DNA of 64,000 nt, taken from NCBI RefSeq assembly GCF_014654365.1, contig NZ_BNAY01000014.1:62001-126000 (forward strand), read 5' to 3'. The notes below the pieces were generated by a model. The model was given only the letters and a program-made list of their open reading frames with translations, made no database searches and was not told where the DNA came from. The translations under genes were made by a program, and so were the position numbers. The stretch is from Amycolatopsis oliviviridis. Lineage in GTDB: Bacteria > Actinomycetota > Actinomycetes > Mycobacteriales > Pseudonocardiaceae. How positions within the stretch are numbered: position 1 is the first letter of the stretch; each line of letters opens with the position of its first letter. Of this stretch, positions 7,191 to 15,260 are shown piece after piece.

Positions 7191-8918
7191 TTAAGGGAGA
7201 TACACCGTCTGGCCTGGGTGCATCGTGGGGCCGCAGTCGTTGAGCGGCTTGCCGAAGCGCAGCTTCTCGACTTCCGGCATGGTCTTCGCCGCGTAGTCCT
7301 GGACGGCCTTCAGCTTCTCGGGGCTGGAGACGGCGTCCTTGCGCACGAAGTCCCCGTTGCGCGGGCCGCCGCCCGGGTACACGAAGACCGGCTCGTAGTC
7401 GCGGTCGATCCGCGGGTCGACGGTGATGCCGTTGCCCGCGGCCCACGGGCCCCACGAGTGGATGAAGGTCGGCTTGACCTTGTCGAACACGTAGTCACGC
7501 AGCCCCGGCAGGTCGCCCTTCTTGAGGAAGTCCGCGACGTCCGCCTCGACCAGCCCGGCCATGTCGACCAGGTGCAGACGGCTGGTCATCGACGAGCCGC
7601 CGAGGTCGGGCAGCAGCAGCGACGCCTGCTGGAGACCGAGGATGTCGGCCATGGTGTTGAAACCGCGGCCGAAGCGGTCGGCGATGAGGCACGCGGGCAC
7701 CGTCGGGCTCTGCTGGAACTTCTCCGACGACGACGCGAAGCCCATCCCGGACGGGATCGAGGCCGCGACCAGCACGAGCACCACGACGGTCCGCAGTACC
7801 GCCCGCGAACGGCGCAGCAGCTCACCCGCGGCCAGCGTTCCCGCCAGCGCGGCGAGGATCCACACCGGGGTGGCGAAGCGGTGCTGGCCCATCCAGTCCG
7901 GGACCATCACGCCGTAGGCGACGATGCCCAGCGCCAGCGGCGTCAGCAGGGCGACGAACGCCTGCCGCCATTCCGCCCGGACCAGCGCGTAACCGATGGT
8001 CAGCGCCAGCAGGATCGTCCCGGCGACACCGGCGTAGCCGACCAGCTCGAACGGCTGCTTCAGCGCCGAAAGCCCGGGCAGGCCCTGTCCCTTCGCGATG
8101 GACGGGTTCGCCAGCAGCCTGCCGAATTCCGCGATCCGCCAGGTGAGGTACGCGCCGAACGGGATCGCGAACGCGACCACCGACATCACGACGAGTTTGA
8201 CGCTCTGCCCCAGCAGCGGCTTCCGCAGCTGGGACAGGACGACGAGCGGGTACGCGGCGCCGTAGATCAGGCCTTCGGGGCGGGTCAGCGCGGCGAACGC
8301 GACCAGCACGCCGGACCAGATCGCGACCTTCGCGGTGAGCACGGTGTCCTTGCGGACGGCGACGAACAGCAGCACGGCGAGCCACGCGACGGCCATCCCG
8401 AACAGGGAGTTCTCCAGACCGGAGATGGTCCAGATCACGAACGACGGGATCGCGGCCAGCGTCAGCCCGACGACCAGCGTCGCCAGCCAGGCGAAACGCT
8501 CGAAGATCTGCTTCGCCGCGACGTGGCAGGCGGCCAGCGTCCCGGCGGTGAACAGGAGCCCCAGCAGCTTCGGGAACAGGACGTAGTCGGGAAGGCCGAA
8601 CAGCGTGCCGCTGTCGAAGATGCCGAAGAGCTTCCCGACCGCCAGCAGCACCAGCCAGGTCGAGTTCGACCAGCCCTCGACCGACGGCTGCCCCGGCTGG
8701 AGCACCGGGCCGAGCCCGTCGGCGAAGCTGCGCGCGTAGGAGAAGGTGATGGCCGCGTCGTCGACGATCCAGTGGCCGTAGAGCGTGGCGTGCCAGGCCA
8801 GCGCAGCGACACCGGCGAGGACCGCCAGGTACGGCGCGATCCGAACGGCGAGGCCACGGCGGGCCGGCGGTTCGGGCACGTCTTTTTCGGAAGCTTCGCT
8901 CAGTGCGCTCGCCGTCAT
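7191..8918 (-). CDS. polytopic membrane protein, GT-C glycosyltransferase-like
   Basis: The 575-aa protein has about ten membrane helices in its first 400 residues and a soluble C-terminal domain. The first periplasmic loop has WIVDDAAITFSYARSFADG and a GxEGWSNSTW-like stretch. That loop signature resembles actinobacterial GT-C enzymes such as the arabinofuranosyltransferase AftB, which use decaprenyl-phosphate sugars on the outer membrane face. The paired acidic residues DD in the loop are the usual GT-C metal/substrate site. A good GGAGCAGG ribosome site precedes the ATG. Substrate and polymer are not deducible; an arabinan or glycoprotein role is inference only. Confidence 0.65.
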   Translation of the reverse strand: MTASALSEASEKDVPEPPARRGLAVRIAPYLAVLAGVAALAWHATLYGHWIVDDAAITFSYARSFADGLGPVLQPGQPSVEGWSNSTWLVLLAVGKLFGIFDSGTLFGLPDYVLFPKLLGLLFTAGTLAACHVAAKQIFERFAWLATLVVGLTLAAIPSFVIWTISGLENSLFGMAVAWLAVLLFVAVRKDTVLTAKVAIWSGVLVAFAALTRPEGLIYGAAYPLVVLSQLRKPLLGQSVKLVVMSVVAFAIPFGAYLTWRIAEFGRLLANPSIAKGQGLPGLSALKQPFELVGYAGVAGTILLALTIGYALVRAEWRQAFVALLTPLALGIVAYGVMVPDWMGQHRFATPVWILAALAGTLAAGELLRRSRAVLRTVVVLVLVAASIPSGMGFASSSEKFQQSPTVPACLIADRFGRGFNTMADILGLQQASLLLPDLGGSSMTSRLHLVDMAGLVEADVADFLKKGDLPGLRDYVFDKVKPTFIHSWGPWAAGNGITVDPRIDRDYEPVFVYPGGGPRNGDFVRKDAVSSPEKLKAVQDYAAKTMPEVEKLRFGKPLNDCGPTMHPGQTVYLP

Positions 8919-8942
8919 GCCTGCTCCATATCGCGCCGACCG

Positions 8943-9125
8943 CCATCGCGCTGCCAGGGCGCACTACCGCGGTGAAGTCACGTCGATCTGAAAGGCGCCC
9001 TGCCATCGCGATAGCGGGGCCTTCGGCCAACACGGCGCGACTTCAAGAGATCAAAAGACCTGGTCACTTTAGCCGTAGGCGCCTTCGTCGCGGTCACCCC
9101 TCCCCGCCACGGCGTGAAAGGCGCC
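8943..9125. repeat. two imperfect inverted repeats in an intergenic gap
   Basis: The gap 8919-9136 lies between the upstream end of the membrane-protein gene and the end of the RNase H gene. It holds an imperfect inverted repeat at 8943-9013 (arms near CATCGCGCTGCCAGGGCGC) and a second at 9078-9125 (arms near GGCGCCTTCGTCG and GCGTGAAAGGCGCC). The second is 12 bp beyond the RNase H stop and could be its terminator. No open frame of note is present. Confidence 0.45.
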
Positions 9126-9136
9126 ACAGTTCCGGG

Positions 9137-10264
9137 CTACGAGAGGTGCGAGATGTCGTTCACCAAGCGAACCGAGGCGTTGCCGTCCGGGTAGAACTCG
9201 ACGATCGACAGCGAGGCCAGGTCCAGGTGCAGGCGGAACAGCAGCGACGGACCGGCGTCCAGGCCCATCCGCAGCAGCGCTTTGATCGGCGTGACATGGC
9301 TGACCAGCACGAGCGTCCGTCCGCCGTACTGCGCGATCAGCTCGTCGCGGGCCTTGCGGACCCGCTGGTGGACGCCGTCGAAGCTCTCCCCGCCGGGCGC
9401 CGCGATCGACGTGTCGGAAAGCCAGCTGGTCTGGAATTCGGGATCGCGGTCCATGGCCTCCTTGAAGGTGAGGCCCTCCCAGTCGCCGAAATCGGTCTCG
9501 ATCAGCCCGGGGTGGGTCTCGACCCGGCCGCCGAGCGCGTCCGCGATCGCCTGCGCGGTCTGCTGGGTGCGGATCAGCGGTGAGGCGATGATCGGCGCGA
9601 CCTCGCCGTCGACGACCAGGCCCTCCATCGCGCCGAGACGTTTCGCGGCGGCGGCCGCCTGCTGCTTGCCGTGCTCGGTGAGCGGCACGTCGCCGCGGCC
9701 GGAGTACCGCTTGTCGACCGACATCGCCGTCTGGCCGTGCCGCACGAGGAGCAGTTTGGTCGGCGTTCCGGTGGCGCCGGTCCAGCCGACAGGGCTGATC
9801 CTGTCCTGCTTCACGGTCTTCGGCGCTTCCGCCTTCTTCGCGGGCTGGGCGCCGTCCCGTCCGGCGTCCATCGCCTCGTTCGCGAGCCCGTCCGCGTGGG
9901 AGTTCTCCGCGCGCGGGATCCACTCGTAGCGCACGCGCGAAAAGCGCGCCGCCAGCTCCTTCGCCTCGGCGTTGAGCGGCTGCATCGACGGGTGCTTGAC
10001 CTTCCAGCGCCCGGACATCTGCTCCACCACGAGCTTCGAGTCCATCCGGACGTCCACTGTGGACGCTCCGAGTTCGGCGGCCGCGGCGAGCCCGGCGATC
10101 AGGCCGCCGTACTCGGCGACGTTGTTGGTCGCGATGCCGACGTAGGCCTTGCGCTCGGCGAGGACCTCACCGGTGGCCGCGTCCTTGACGACCGCGCCGT
10201 ACCCGGCGGGACCGGGGTTGCCCCGGGACCCGCCGTCGGCCTCGATGAGCACGTGGTCGGTCAC
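9137..10264 (-). CDS. bifunctional RNase H / histidine phosphatase (CobC-like)
   Basis: The 375-aa protein has two domains. Residues 1-140 are RNase HI-like: D10 in EADGGSRGNPGPAGYG, E in NNVAEYGGLIAGL, D in VRMDSKLVVEQMSG and a C-terminal D in SHADGLANEA form the metal site that cuts RNA in RNA-DNA hybrids. Residues 170-375 are a histidine phosphatase (LVRHGQT, catalytic H) like alpha-ribazole phosphatase CobC. This fusion is the Rv2228c type of actinobacteria. The GTG at 10264 overlaps the upstream stop by GTGA. cobD lies 5 kb away, in keeping with a cobalamin link for the phosphatase half. Confidence 0.92.
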   Translation of the reverse strand: MTDHVLIEADGGSRGNPGPAGYGAVVKDAATGEVLAERKAYVGIATNNVAEYGGLIAGLAAAAELGASTVDVRMDSKLVVEQMSGRWKVKHPSMQPLNAEAKELAARFSRVRYEWIPRAENSHADGLANEAMDAGRDGAQPAKKAEAPKTVKQDRISPVGWTGATGTPTKLLLVRHGQTAMSVDKRYSGRGDVPLTEHGKQQAAAAAKRLGAMEGLVVDGEVAPIIASPLIRTQQTAQAIADALGGRVETHPGLIETDFGDWEGLTFKEAMDRDPEFQTSWLSDTSIAAPGGESFDGVHQRVRKARDELIAQYGGRTLVLVSHVTPIKALLRMGLDAGPSLLFRLHLDLASLSIVEFYPDGNASVRLVNDISHLS

Positions 10265-10998
10265 AGGCCGGACTCCAGCGTGCGCACCAGGATGGCGCCG
10301 CAGTTCTCGCACTGGATGACGTTGTCCTCGGGCGCGGCCTTGATCTCGGCGATCTCGCGGCGGTCGATGTCGAGCTGGCAGGCGCCGCAGCGGCGGGCCC
10401 GCAGCAGCGACGCGCCGATGCCCTTGTGCGCCCGGACCCGCTCGTAGAGCTTCAGCAGGTCTTCCGGGAACCGTGGCAGGAGCTTGGCCCGGTCCTCGTC
10501 GCGGCGCGCCTTCGTGGTGTCGAGGTCGGCGAAGTTCTCGTCGCGGCGGCCGACGGCTTCGGCGACCTCGCCCTCGGCCTTGGCGACCTCGGCGCTGGTG
10601 CGCTGGGCGTCGAGTTCGAGCGCCTCGCGGCGTTCCATCAGCTCCAGCAGGTCGTCTTCGAGCGCGGACTGGCGCCGGTTGAGGCTGTTGAGCTCGTGCT
10701 CGATGTCGGTCATCTGCTTGGCCGCGACGGACCCGGATTCCAGCAGCTTGCGGTCGCGGTCGCCGCGGGCGCGCACCGACTCGATCTCCTTCTCCTGGCG
10801 GGCGATCTCGCGGTCGAGATCGGAGACCGCCGTCTGGACCGAGACCAGCGCGTCCCGTCGTTCGCGCACCGTCTTCTCGCCCGCGTCGATCTCGGCGATC
10901 TCCGGCAGGGTGCGGCGACGGTGGGCGGTACGCGCGAGTTCGGCGTCCACCTTCGCGAGTTCGAGCAGCTGGCGCTGGACGGCGGGGTCGGCCTTCAC
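10261..10998 (-). CDS. coiled-coil protein with C4 zinc ribbon (Rv2229c-like)
   Basis: The 245-aa protein is mostly a long coiled coil (about residues 10-185, rich in E, R, D, Q and A) followed by a C4 zinc ribbon (CGAC and CENCG pairs near the C-terminus). I chose GTG 10998 because AAGGAG stands at ideal distance; the frame extends further upstream through the Nif3 gene without support. Neighbours are RNase H/CobC downstream (GTGA overlap) and Nif3 upstream (17-bp gap), the same order as in mycobacteria. Family members are proposed nucleic-acid or GTPase-associated scaffolds, but no function is firmly known. Confidence 0.85.
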   Translation of the reverse strand: MKADPAVQRQLLELAKVDAELARTAHRRRTLPEIAEIDAGEKTVRERRDALVSVQTAVSDLDREIARQEKEIESVRARGDRDRKLLESGSVAAKQMTDIEHELNSLNRRQSALEDDLLELMERREALELDAQRTSAEVAKAEGEVAEAVGRRDENFADLDTTKARRDEDRAKLLPRFPEDLLKLYERVRAHKGIGASLLRARRCGACQLDIDRREIAEIKAAPEDNVIQCENCGAILVRTLESGL

Positions 10999-11014
10999 GG
11001 TGCTCCTTGAAGTT

Positions 11015-11836
11015 TTAGTGCTCGGTTCGGGTGGCCCGTAGCGTCCACGGGTCGGTGCACCGCGTGGAGACGTGAACGTCGACGTTACCCGTAAACGCGG
11101 CACGGACGACGCCCGAGGCTTGCTCACACCACGGCCATTCGCTCGCCCAGTGCGTGACGCCGACCAGGGCGGGGACTTCGGCGATCTCGGCGAGGTGCTC
11201 GCCGGCGGGATGATGCCGGAGATCGGCGGTGACGTAGGCGTCGACCCCGGCGGCGGTGGCCCGCTTGAGATAGCTGTCCCCGGAACCGCCGGAAACGGCG
11301 ACGCGGCGGATCGGACGGGCCGGGTCGCCCGCGCCGTAGACGCCGGGTTCCGTGCGCGGCAAGGCGTTCGCGACGCGTTCGACGAAGGCGGCGAACGGTT
11401 CGGGCGCGGGCAGTTCGCCGATGCGGCCGATGCCGGTGACGCCGTCCTCGCGCGGATCGAGCGGCCCGAGGACGGTCAGGCCGATGGCGTCGGCGAGCGC
11501 GTCGGAGACGCCGGGCGACGCGGAATCGGCGTTGGTGTGCGCGCAGTAGAGGGCGACGCCGGCACGGATCATGCGGTGCACGAGGCGCCCCTTGGTGCTG
11601 TCGGCCGGGACGCCGTGGACGCCGCGCAACAGCAGCGGATGGTGGGCGACGATCAGCCGTGCGCCGAGGTCGATCGCCTCGTCGACGGTCTCGTCGACCG
11701 GGTCGACGCAGAACAGGACCTTGTCCACGTTCTCGGCCGGGTCGCCGCAGACGAGTCCGACGGCGTCCCACGATTCGGCGAGTTCGGGCGGATACGCCTG
11801 TTCCAGGGCGGCGATGACTTCGGCTAGCGCGGGCAC
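11015..11836 (-). CDS. Nif3-like dinuclear metal protein
   Basis: The 273-aa protein carries AHHPLLLRG and AHTNAD, conserved metal-ligand motifs of the NIF3/YbgI family, and C-terminal GVTHWASE. The family forms hexameric toroids with a two-metal site; proposed roles include hydrolase and GTP cyclohydrolase-like activity, none settled. The GTG start at 11836 has no clear ribosome site and lies only 31 bp from the divergent chorismate mutase ATG, so its mRNA may be leaderless. It heads the operon continuing to the zinc-ribbon and RNase H genes. Confidence 0.88.
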   Translation of the reverse strand: MPALAEVIAALEQAYPPELAESWDAVGLVCGDPAENVDKVLFCVDPVDETVDEAIDLGARLIVAHHPLLLRGVHGVPADSTKGRLVHRMIRAGVALYCAHTNADSASPGVSDALADAIGLTVLGPLDPREDGVTGIGRIGELPAPEPFAAFVERVANALPRTEPGVYGAGDPARPIRRVAVSGGSGDSYLKRATAAGVDAYVTADLRHHPAGEHLAEIAEVPALVGVTHWASEWPWCEQASGVVRAAFTGNVDVHVSTRCTDPWTLRATRTEH

Positions 11837-11848
11837 CGGGGGATTTTC

Positions 11849-11871
11849 GCATGTAGCGTTTCCGGACATGC
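11849..11871 (+). promoter_or_regulatory. compact promoter with inverted repeat at the chorismate mutase start
   Basis: TAGCGT at 11854-11859 fits the actinobacterial -10 pattern TANNNT and ends eight bases before the ATG at 11868, which would give a leaderless message. The arms GCATGT (11849-11854) and ACATGC (11866-11871) form an inverted repeat across it and over the start codon. The whole divergent gap is 31 bp, so promoters for both genes must overlap. Confidence 0.4.
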
Positions 11872-12425
11872 GACTTCGGGTGCTCTGTGTGTTGCTCGTG
11901 GCCGGGTTGCTGGCGGTGCCCACGCCGGCGTCGGCGTCTCCGGGATTCTGGGAACTGACCGATCTCGCCGCGCGGCGCGTGCAGATCGCCGACAAGGTCG
12001 CGGCCGCGAAGTTCGGCACACCGTCGCCGATCGACGACCCGGTGCGCGAACAGCAGATCCTCGACTCGGTGGCGGCGAAGGCCCCCGGACTCGGTCTCGA
12101 CGCGGACGGCGTCGTGCGGTTCTTCCGCGACCAGATCGAAGCGAACAAGGTCGTGCAGCGCGGCCTGTACGCGAAGTGGACCGCGCACCCGGACACGCGG
12201 CCGGCGGAGCGGCCCGATCTGGGCACCGAGGTCCGCCCGGTGATCGACCGGCTCAACACCGGCCTGCTCACCGAACTCGCGGCGACGCGGGACGCGCGGG
12301 CGCGGCGGTCCTGCGACGTGCGGCTGGCGGTCACGGTGCGGCTGGTCGACGCGGGACGCGGACTGGACCGGTTGCACTCGGTGGCGCTCGGGGAGTCCGT
12401 GCGGTCGGCCTGCACGCACCCCTGA
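11868..12425 (+). CDS. secreted chorismate mutase, AroQ-gamma type
   Basis: The 185-aa precursor has a signal peptide (MRLRVLCVLLVAGLLAVPTP, cut near ASA). The mature part matches the exported mycobacterial enzyme Rv1885c in pattern: LAARRVQIADKVAAAKF, the R/K catalytic positions, PIDDPVREQQILD, then FFRDQIEANKVVQRGLY. Two cysteines, RSCDV and SACTHP, probably form the disulfide of the gamma class. It converts chorismate to prephenate outside the cytoplasm, a puzzling place for an aromatic amino-acid step. It is a single gene ending at a family F repeat, divergent from nif3. Confidence 0.9.
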   Translation: MRLRVLCVLLVAGLLAVPTPASASPGFWELTDLAARRVQIADKVAAAKFGTPSPIDDPVREQQILDSVAAKAPGLGLDADGVVRFFRDQIEANKVVQRGLYAKWTAHPDTRPAERPDLGTEVRPVIDRLNTGLLTELAATRDARARRSCDVRLAVTVRLVDAGRGLDRLHSVALGESVRSACTHP

Positions 12426-12434
12426 CCCCGGGGC

Positions 12435-12506
12435 GGAAGCAAGGGACCTTTGCTATCGCCGGGGCCGCTGACCTGCGGAAAGAGAGCAAGGGACCTTTGC
12501 TATCGC
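12435..12506 (-). repeat. family F repeat, copy 1 (two 17-bp near-palindromes 47 bp apart)
   Basis: The word AGCAAGGGACCTTTGCTATC occurs at 12438 and again at 12485, exactly 47 bp apart, with CTGACCTGCGGAAAGAG between. On the minus strand it is nearly the same as the copies at 14951 and 15174. The 17-base core is palindromic but for two mismatched pairs and its centre base. It fills the gap between the convergent chorismate mutase and 12523 genes. Confidence 0.8.
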
Positions 12507-12522
12507 GCCCCGGGGCCAGCCG

Positions 12523-12843
12523 TCAGTCCAGCGCCTTCGCGTCCTTGTTGACCGCCCAGCGGCCGGCCGCGCGCATCACGCGGCCCGTCCACAGCATCGC
12601 CCGATAGGCCTTCGTCGAGTGATCGGGGACCTCGGGTTCGACGACCTGGTACGGCGCGACGGACGCGCCCGACCGGAGGTGCAACGGCATCCTGGTCATC
12701 GCCTCTTTCGGCGATCTGGCCTGGACGAAGTGGTGCTCCGACAGGATCCGCCCGACCTCGTAGGGGTGCGGATGCTTGACGGTGATGCGATACCAGCGGA
12801 GCCCGGTTGCCGGGGACTCGACGGTGGGTAGTGGTGCGCTCAT
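12523..12843 (-). CDS. small hypothetical protein
   Basis: The 106-aa protein is unrecognised. It begins MSAPLPTVESPATGLRWYRI and contains GRILSEHHFVQARSPKEAM, which looks like a small beta-alpha fold with no motif I can name. There is no signal peptide or membrane helix. AGGAAGG stands before the ATG at 12843. It is convergent with chorismate mutase and divergent from ptpA, so it is a single-gene unit. Confidence 0.7.
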   Translation of the reverse strand: MSAPLPTVESPATGLRWYRITVKHPHPYEVGRILSEHHFVQARSPKEAMTRMPLHLRSGASVAPYQVVEPEVPDHSTKAYRAMLWTGRVMRAAGRWAVNKDAKALD

Positions 12844-12973
12844 ACGCGACCTTCCTGCGTGTTTCTCTCCAGGTGGTCTACTCCCGCTTCGTCCCGGCTT
12901 TCCAGTTCGGCGCGCCCGATAGCCGTTCGGAGCCGGTGAGCGGTCGATCTCCGGCGGCCTTCACACTGATCGG

Positions 12974-13435
12974 GTGCTGCACATCGTCTTCGTCTGTTCC
13001 GGCAACATCTGCCGCTCCCCGATGGCCGAGCTCGTCTTCCGCGCGAAGGTCGAGGAAGCCGGTCTCGACCATCTCGTCCAGGTGTCCAGCGCGGGCACCG
13101 GTGGCTGGCACGTGGGCGAGGCCGCCGACAAGCGGGCCCGCGCGAAGCTCGCCGAACACGGTTACCCGACCGGTCACGTCGCGGCCGAGGTCGATCGCGG
13201 ACATCTGGCCGCCGACCTGCTGCTCGCGGCCGATGACAGTCACCTGTCGTTCCTCCGGCGGAAGGTGTCGGACCCGGCGAAGGTCCGCCTGCTGCGCGAG
13301 TTCGATCCGACGGCGCCCGAAGGCGCCGAGGTCCCCGACCCGTACTACGGCGAAGACGACGGTTTCGAAGACGTCCTCGGCATGATCGAGCGGTCCGTTC
13401 CGGGCCTGCTCGACTGGGTGCGCGCACACGCCTGA
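12974..13435 (+). CDS. ptpA: low-molecular-weight protein tyrosine phosphatase
   Basis: The 153-aa protein has the P-loop CSGNICRS at residues 8-15 (C-X5-R-S, nucleophilic cysteine first) and DPYYG near residue 120 with the general-acid aspartate. Length and motifs are those of PtpA/Wzb-type enzymes that dephosphorylate phosphotyrosine. The GTG start at 12974 is the only one that keeps the P-loop position normal. It lies 23 bp upstream of the SURF1 gene, the order found in mycobacteria (Rv2234-Rv2235). The substrate here is unknown. Confidence 0.92.
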   Translation: MLHIVFVCSGNICRSPMAELVFRAKVEEAGLDHLVQVSSAGTGGWHVGEAADKRARAKLAEHGYPTGHVAAEVDRGHLAADLLLAADDSHLSFLRRKVSDPAKVRLLREFDPTAPEGAEVPDPYYGEDDGFEDVLGMIERSVPGLLDWVRAHA

Positions 13436-13458
13436 GGCCGACCGCTTACCGTGGTGGG

Positions 13459-14280
13459 GTGCGGTTGAAGTTCCTGCTTAAGCCCGGGTGGCTGGCTTTG
13501 ACGTTGGTGGTGTTCACCTTCGCCATCACGTGCTTCACCCTGCTCGCGCCGTGGCAGTTCTCCCGCGACACCGAACGTGAACACCAGAACGCGGCGCTGC
13601 GGGAGTCGTTCTCCGGGCAGCCACGGTCGCTGGAGCAGCTGCTGCCCAACGGTGCCGTGCCTGATCAGCGCACCGAATGGCACCTGGTCGCGATGAAGGG
13701 CACGTACCTGCCCGAGGGCGAGGTCGTGGCCCGCCTTCGCTCCGTACAGGGCGAAGCGGCCTTCGAGGTACTGACGCCGTTCCGGACCGTCGAAGGCACG
13801 ATCGTGCTGGTCGACCGCGGCTACGTCCGGCTCGACGACAAGTCGCGCGCCCTCCCCTTCGCCGCGCCTCCCGCCGGAACGGTCGACATCGTCACGCGGG
13901 CGCGGCACGACGAGCGGGACGGGAAGAACCGCGACGCCTTCGCCGACGAGTCGACCGGCGGGAAGTTGCAGAGCTACGTCGTCGATTCCCAGGTCGTCGC
14001 GCGGGCCGCGAAGCTGGACATCCGGCCGGGCTACTTCCAGCTCGACGTGAACCAGCCCGGCGTGCTGGGCGCGCTGCCGCTGCCGCAGACCGACGCCGGG
14101 CCGTTCTTCTCCTACGCGCTCCAGTGGATCGCGTTCGGGGCGATGGCGCTGATGGGCTGGCTGTACTTCACCGTCCGCGAGCTGAAGCCGGGCGGAGCGC
14201 TGACCACGGAACGGCCGCAACGGCGCAAGAGCGTCGCCGAGCTGCTGGCCGAGGACGAGCGCTCCGAAGTGGCCACCTGA
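13459..14280 (+). CDS. SURF1 family cytochrome oxidase assembly protein
   Basis: The 273-aa protein has two membrane helices at the ends (WLALTLVVFTFAITCFTLLA, about residues 11-30; and WIAFGAMALMGWLYF, about 223-237) around a periplasmic domain, the SURF1 layout. Conserved features include PWQF after helix one, VLVDRGYVR, and the GYFQLDVNQPG segment. SURF1 helps insert haem a into cytochrome c oxidase. The GTG start follows ptpA by 23 bp. Confidence 0.88.
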   Translation: MRLKFLLKPGWLALTLVVFTFAITCFTLLAPWQFSRDTEREHQNAALRESFSGQPRSLEQLLPNGAVPDQRTEWHLVAMKGTYLPEGEVVARLRSVQGEAAFEVLTPFRTVEGTIVLVDRGYVRLDDKSRALPFAAPPAGTVDIVTRARHDERDGKNRDAFADESTGGKLQSYVVDSQVVARAAKLDIRPGYFQLDVNQPGVLGALPLPQTDAGPFFSYALQWIAFGAMALMGWLYFTVRELKPGGALTTERPQRRKSVAELLAEDERSEVAT

Positions 14281-14334
14281 TCCGACACGAAAATGGCCCT
14301 TTTATAGGTCCATTCCGCGTGTTCATACTCGATC

Positions 14335-14955
14335 ATGCTGATTCACCCGTGGGACGCCGCCCACGACGACGCCGAATGGCGGGCCTGGCTCTCGGCGCAC
14401 GACTTCGGCCAGCTGATCGCCGGCGGCGCGGGCCGTGACCTGCCCATCGTCAACCCGGTGCACTTCGTCTACGACGGTGACCGGACGGTCCTGCTGCACC
14501 TCGCGCGCCCCAACCCGGTCTGGCCGCTACTGGAGGAACACCCGCGCGCACTGCTCGCGGTGACCGGCGACCACACCTACATCCGGTCCGGCTGGAACAC
14601 CCCGGCCGACCCTCCGCACGGCGTCCCGACGTCGTACTACGCGTCCGTCCAGCTCGAATGCGACGTCCGGCTGGTCGACGACGCGACGGAGAAGGCCGCG
14701 CTCCTGGACCGGCAGCTCGCGCATTTCGAACCTGGCTCGGACCGGGTGGCGGTCAGCGCCACCGAGGCGCCGGACAAGCGGCTGCTCCCCGGCATCCGCG
14801 GTGTCGAACTGACCGTGACCGGGGTGCGGGCGAAGTTCAAGTACGGCGGGAACAAGCAGCCCGGCGACCGCTCACGGATCGACGGGGAACTGGAGCGGCG
14901 CGGCGGCCCGGGGGACGGCCTGGCGCGGGCGCAGCTGGCGCGGCGGGAGCGATAG
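14335..14955 (+). CDS. PaiB-like FMN-binding protein
   Basis: The 206-aa protein is of the PaiB family (FMN-binding negative regulator, pyridoxamine-oxidase-like split barrel): LPIVNPVHFVYDGD, LHLARPNPVW and GDHTYIRSGWN near positions 37-90, and GIRGVELTVTGVRAKFKYGGNK near 155-180. Function of actinobacterial members is not defined; flavin binding is the family trait. Its stop TAG is formed by the first bases of the family F repeat at 14951. Confidence 0.8.
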   Translation: MLIHPWDAAHDDAEWRAWLSAHDFGQLIAGGAGRDLPIVNPVHFVYDGDRTVLLHLARPNPVWPLLEEHPRALLAVTGDHTYIRSGWNTPADPPHGVPTSYYASVQLECDVRLVDDATEKAALLDRQLAHFEPGSDRVAVSATEAPDKRLLPGIRGVELTVTGVRAKFKYGGNKQPGDRSRIDGELERRGGPGDGLARAQLARRER

Positions 14956-15022
14956 CAAAGGTCCCTTGCTCCCTTTCCGCAGGTCAGGGCACCAGGCGAT
15001 AGCAAAGGTCCCCTGCTCCCCC
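14951..15022 (+). repeat. family F repeat, copy 2
   Basis: It opens with GATAGCAAAGGTCCCTTGCT and repeats GATAGCAAAGGTCCCCTGCT 47 bp later (14998), joined by CTTTCCGCAGGTCAGGGCACC. It differs from the copy at 15174 at only three positions in 72. With 15043-15158 and 15174-15245 it fills most of the 305-bp gap 14956-15260, which contains no gene. Confidence 0.85.
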
Positions 15023-15042
15023 GGGGGACCGCTCGCGTCACT

Positions 15043-15158
15043 GTGTGGATTTTGGTGCGTTGAACGCACCAAAATCCACACGGTCAGTGTTCGCGCCTAC
15101 GCGGCGTGAGGGGTGTGTGGAAATAGGGACACTCAACGTCCCTATTTCCACACACCCC
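15043..15158 (+). repeat. 116-bp composite D+C palindrome, copy 1
   Basis: Element D, 15043-15081, has perfect 19-base arms (GTGTGGATTTTGGTGCGTT and its complement) around one base. Element C, 15110-15158, has perfect 21-base arms (starting GGGGTGTGTGGAAATAGGGA) around seven bases. A 28-base spacer joins them. A second copy of exactly 116 bp in the opposite order lies at 39793-39908. Confidence 0.85.
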
Positions 15159-15173
15159 TACCGGTCACCGAGC

Positions 15174-15245
15174 GACAGCAAAGGTCCCTTGCTCTCTTTC
15201 CGCAGGTCAGGGCACCCGGCGATAGCAAAGGTCCCCTGCTCCCCC
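15174..15245 (+). repeat. family F repeat, copy 3
   Basis: It opens with GACAGCAAAGGTCCCTTGCT and has GATAGCAAAGGTCCCCTGCT 47 bp on (15221). It is a direct repeat of 14951-15022 on the far side of the D+C composite, so D+C is bracketed by two F copies in the same orientation. It ends 15 bp before the cobD stop codon. Confidence 0.85.
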
Positions 15246-15260
15246 GAACCCCGAAGCGGG

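Noticed and set aside
14951..15245. CRISPR-like array of repeats
   Set aside because: The repeats are palindromes of several families with repeated spacers; no cas genes are near, and spacing is not that of a CRISPR array.
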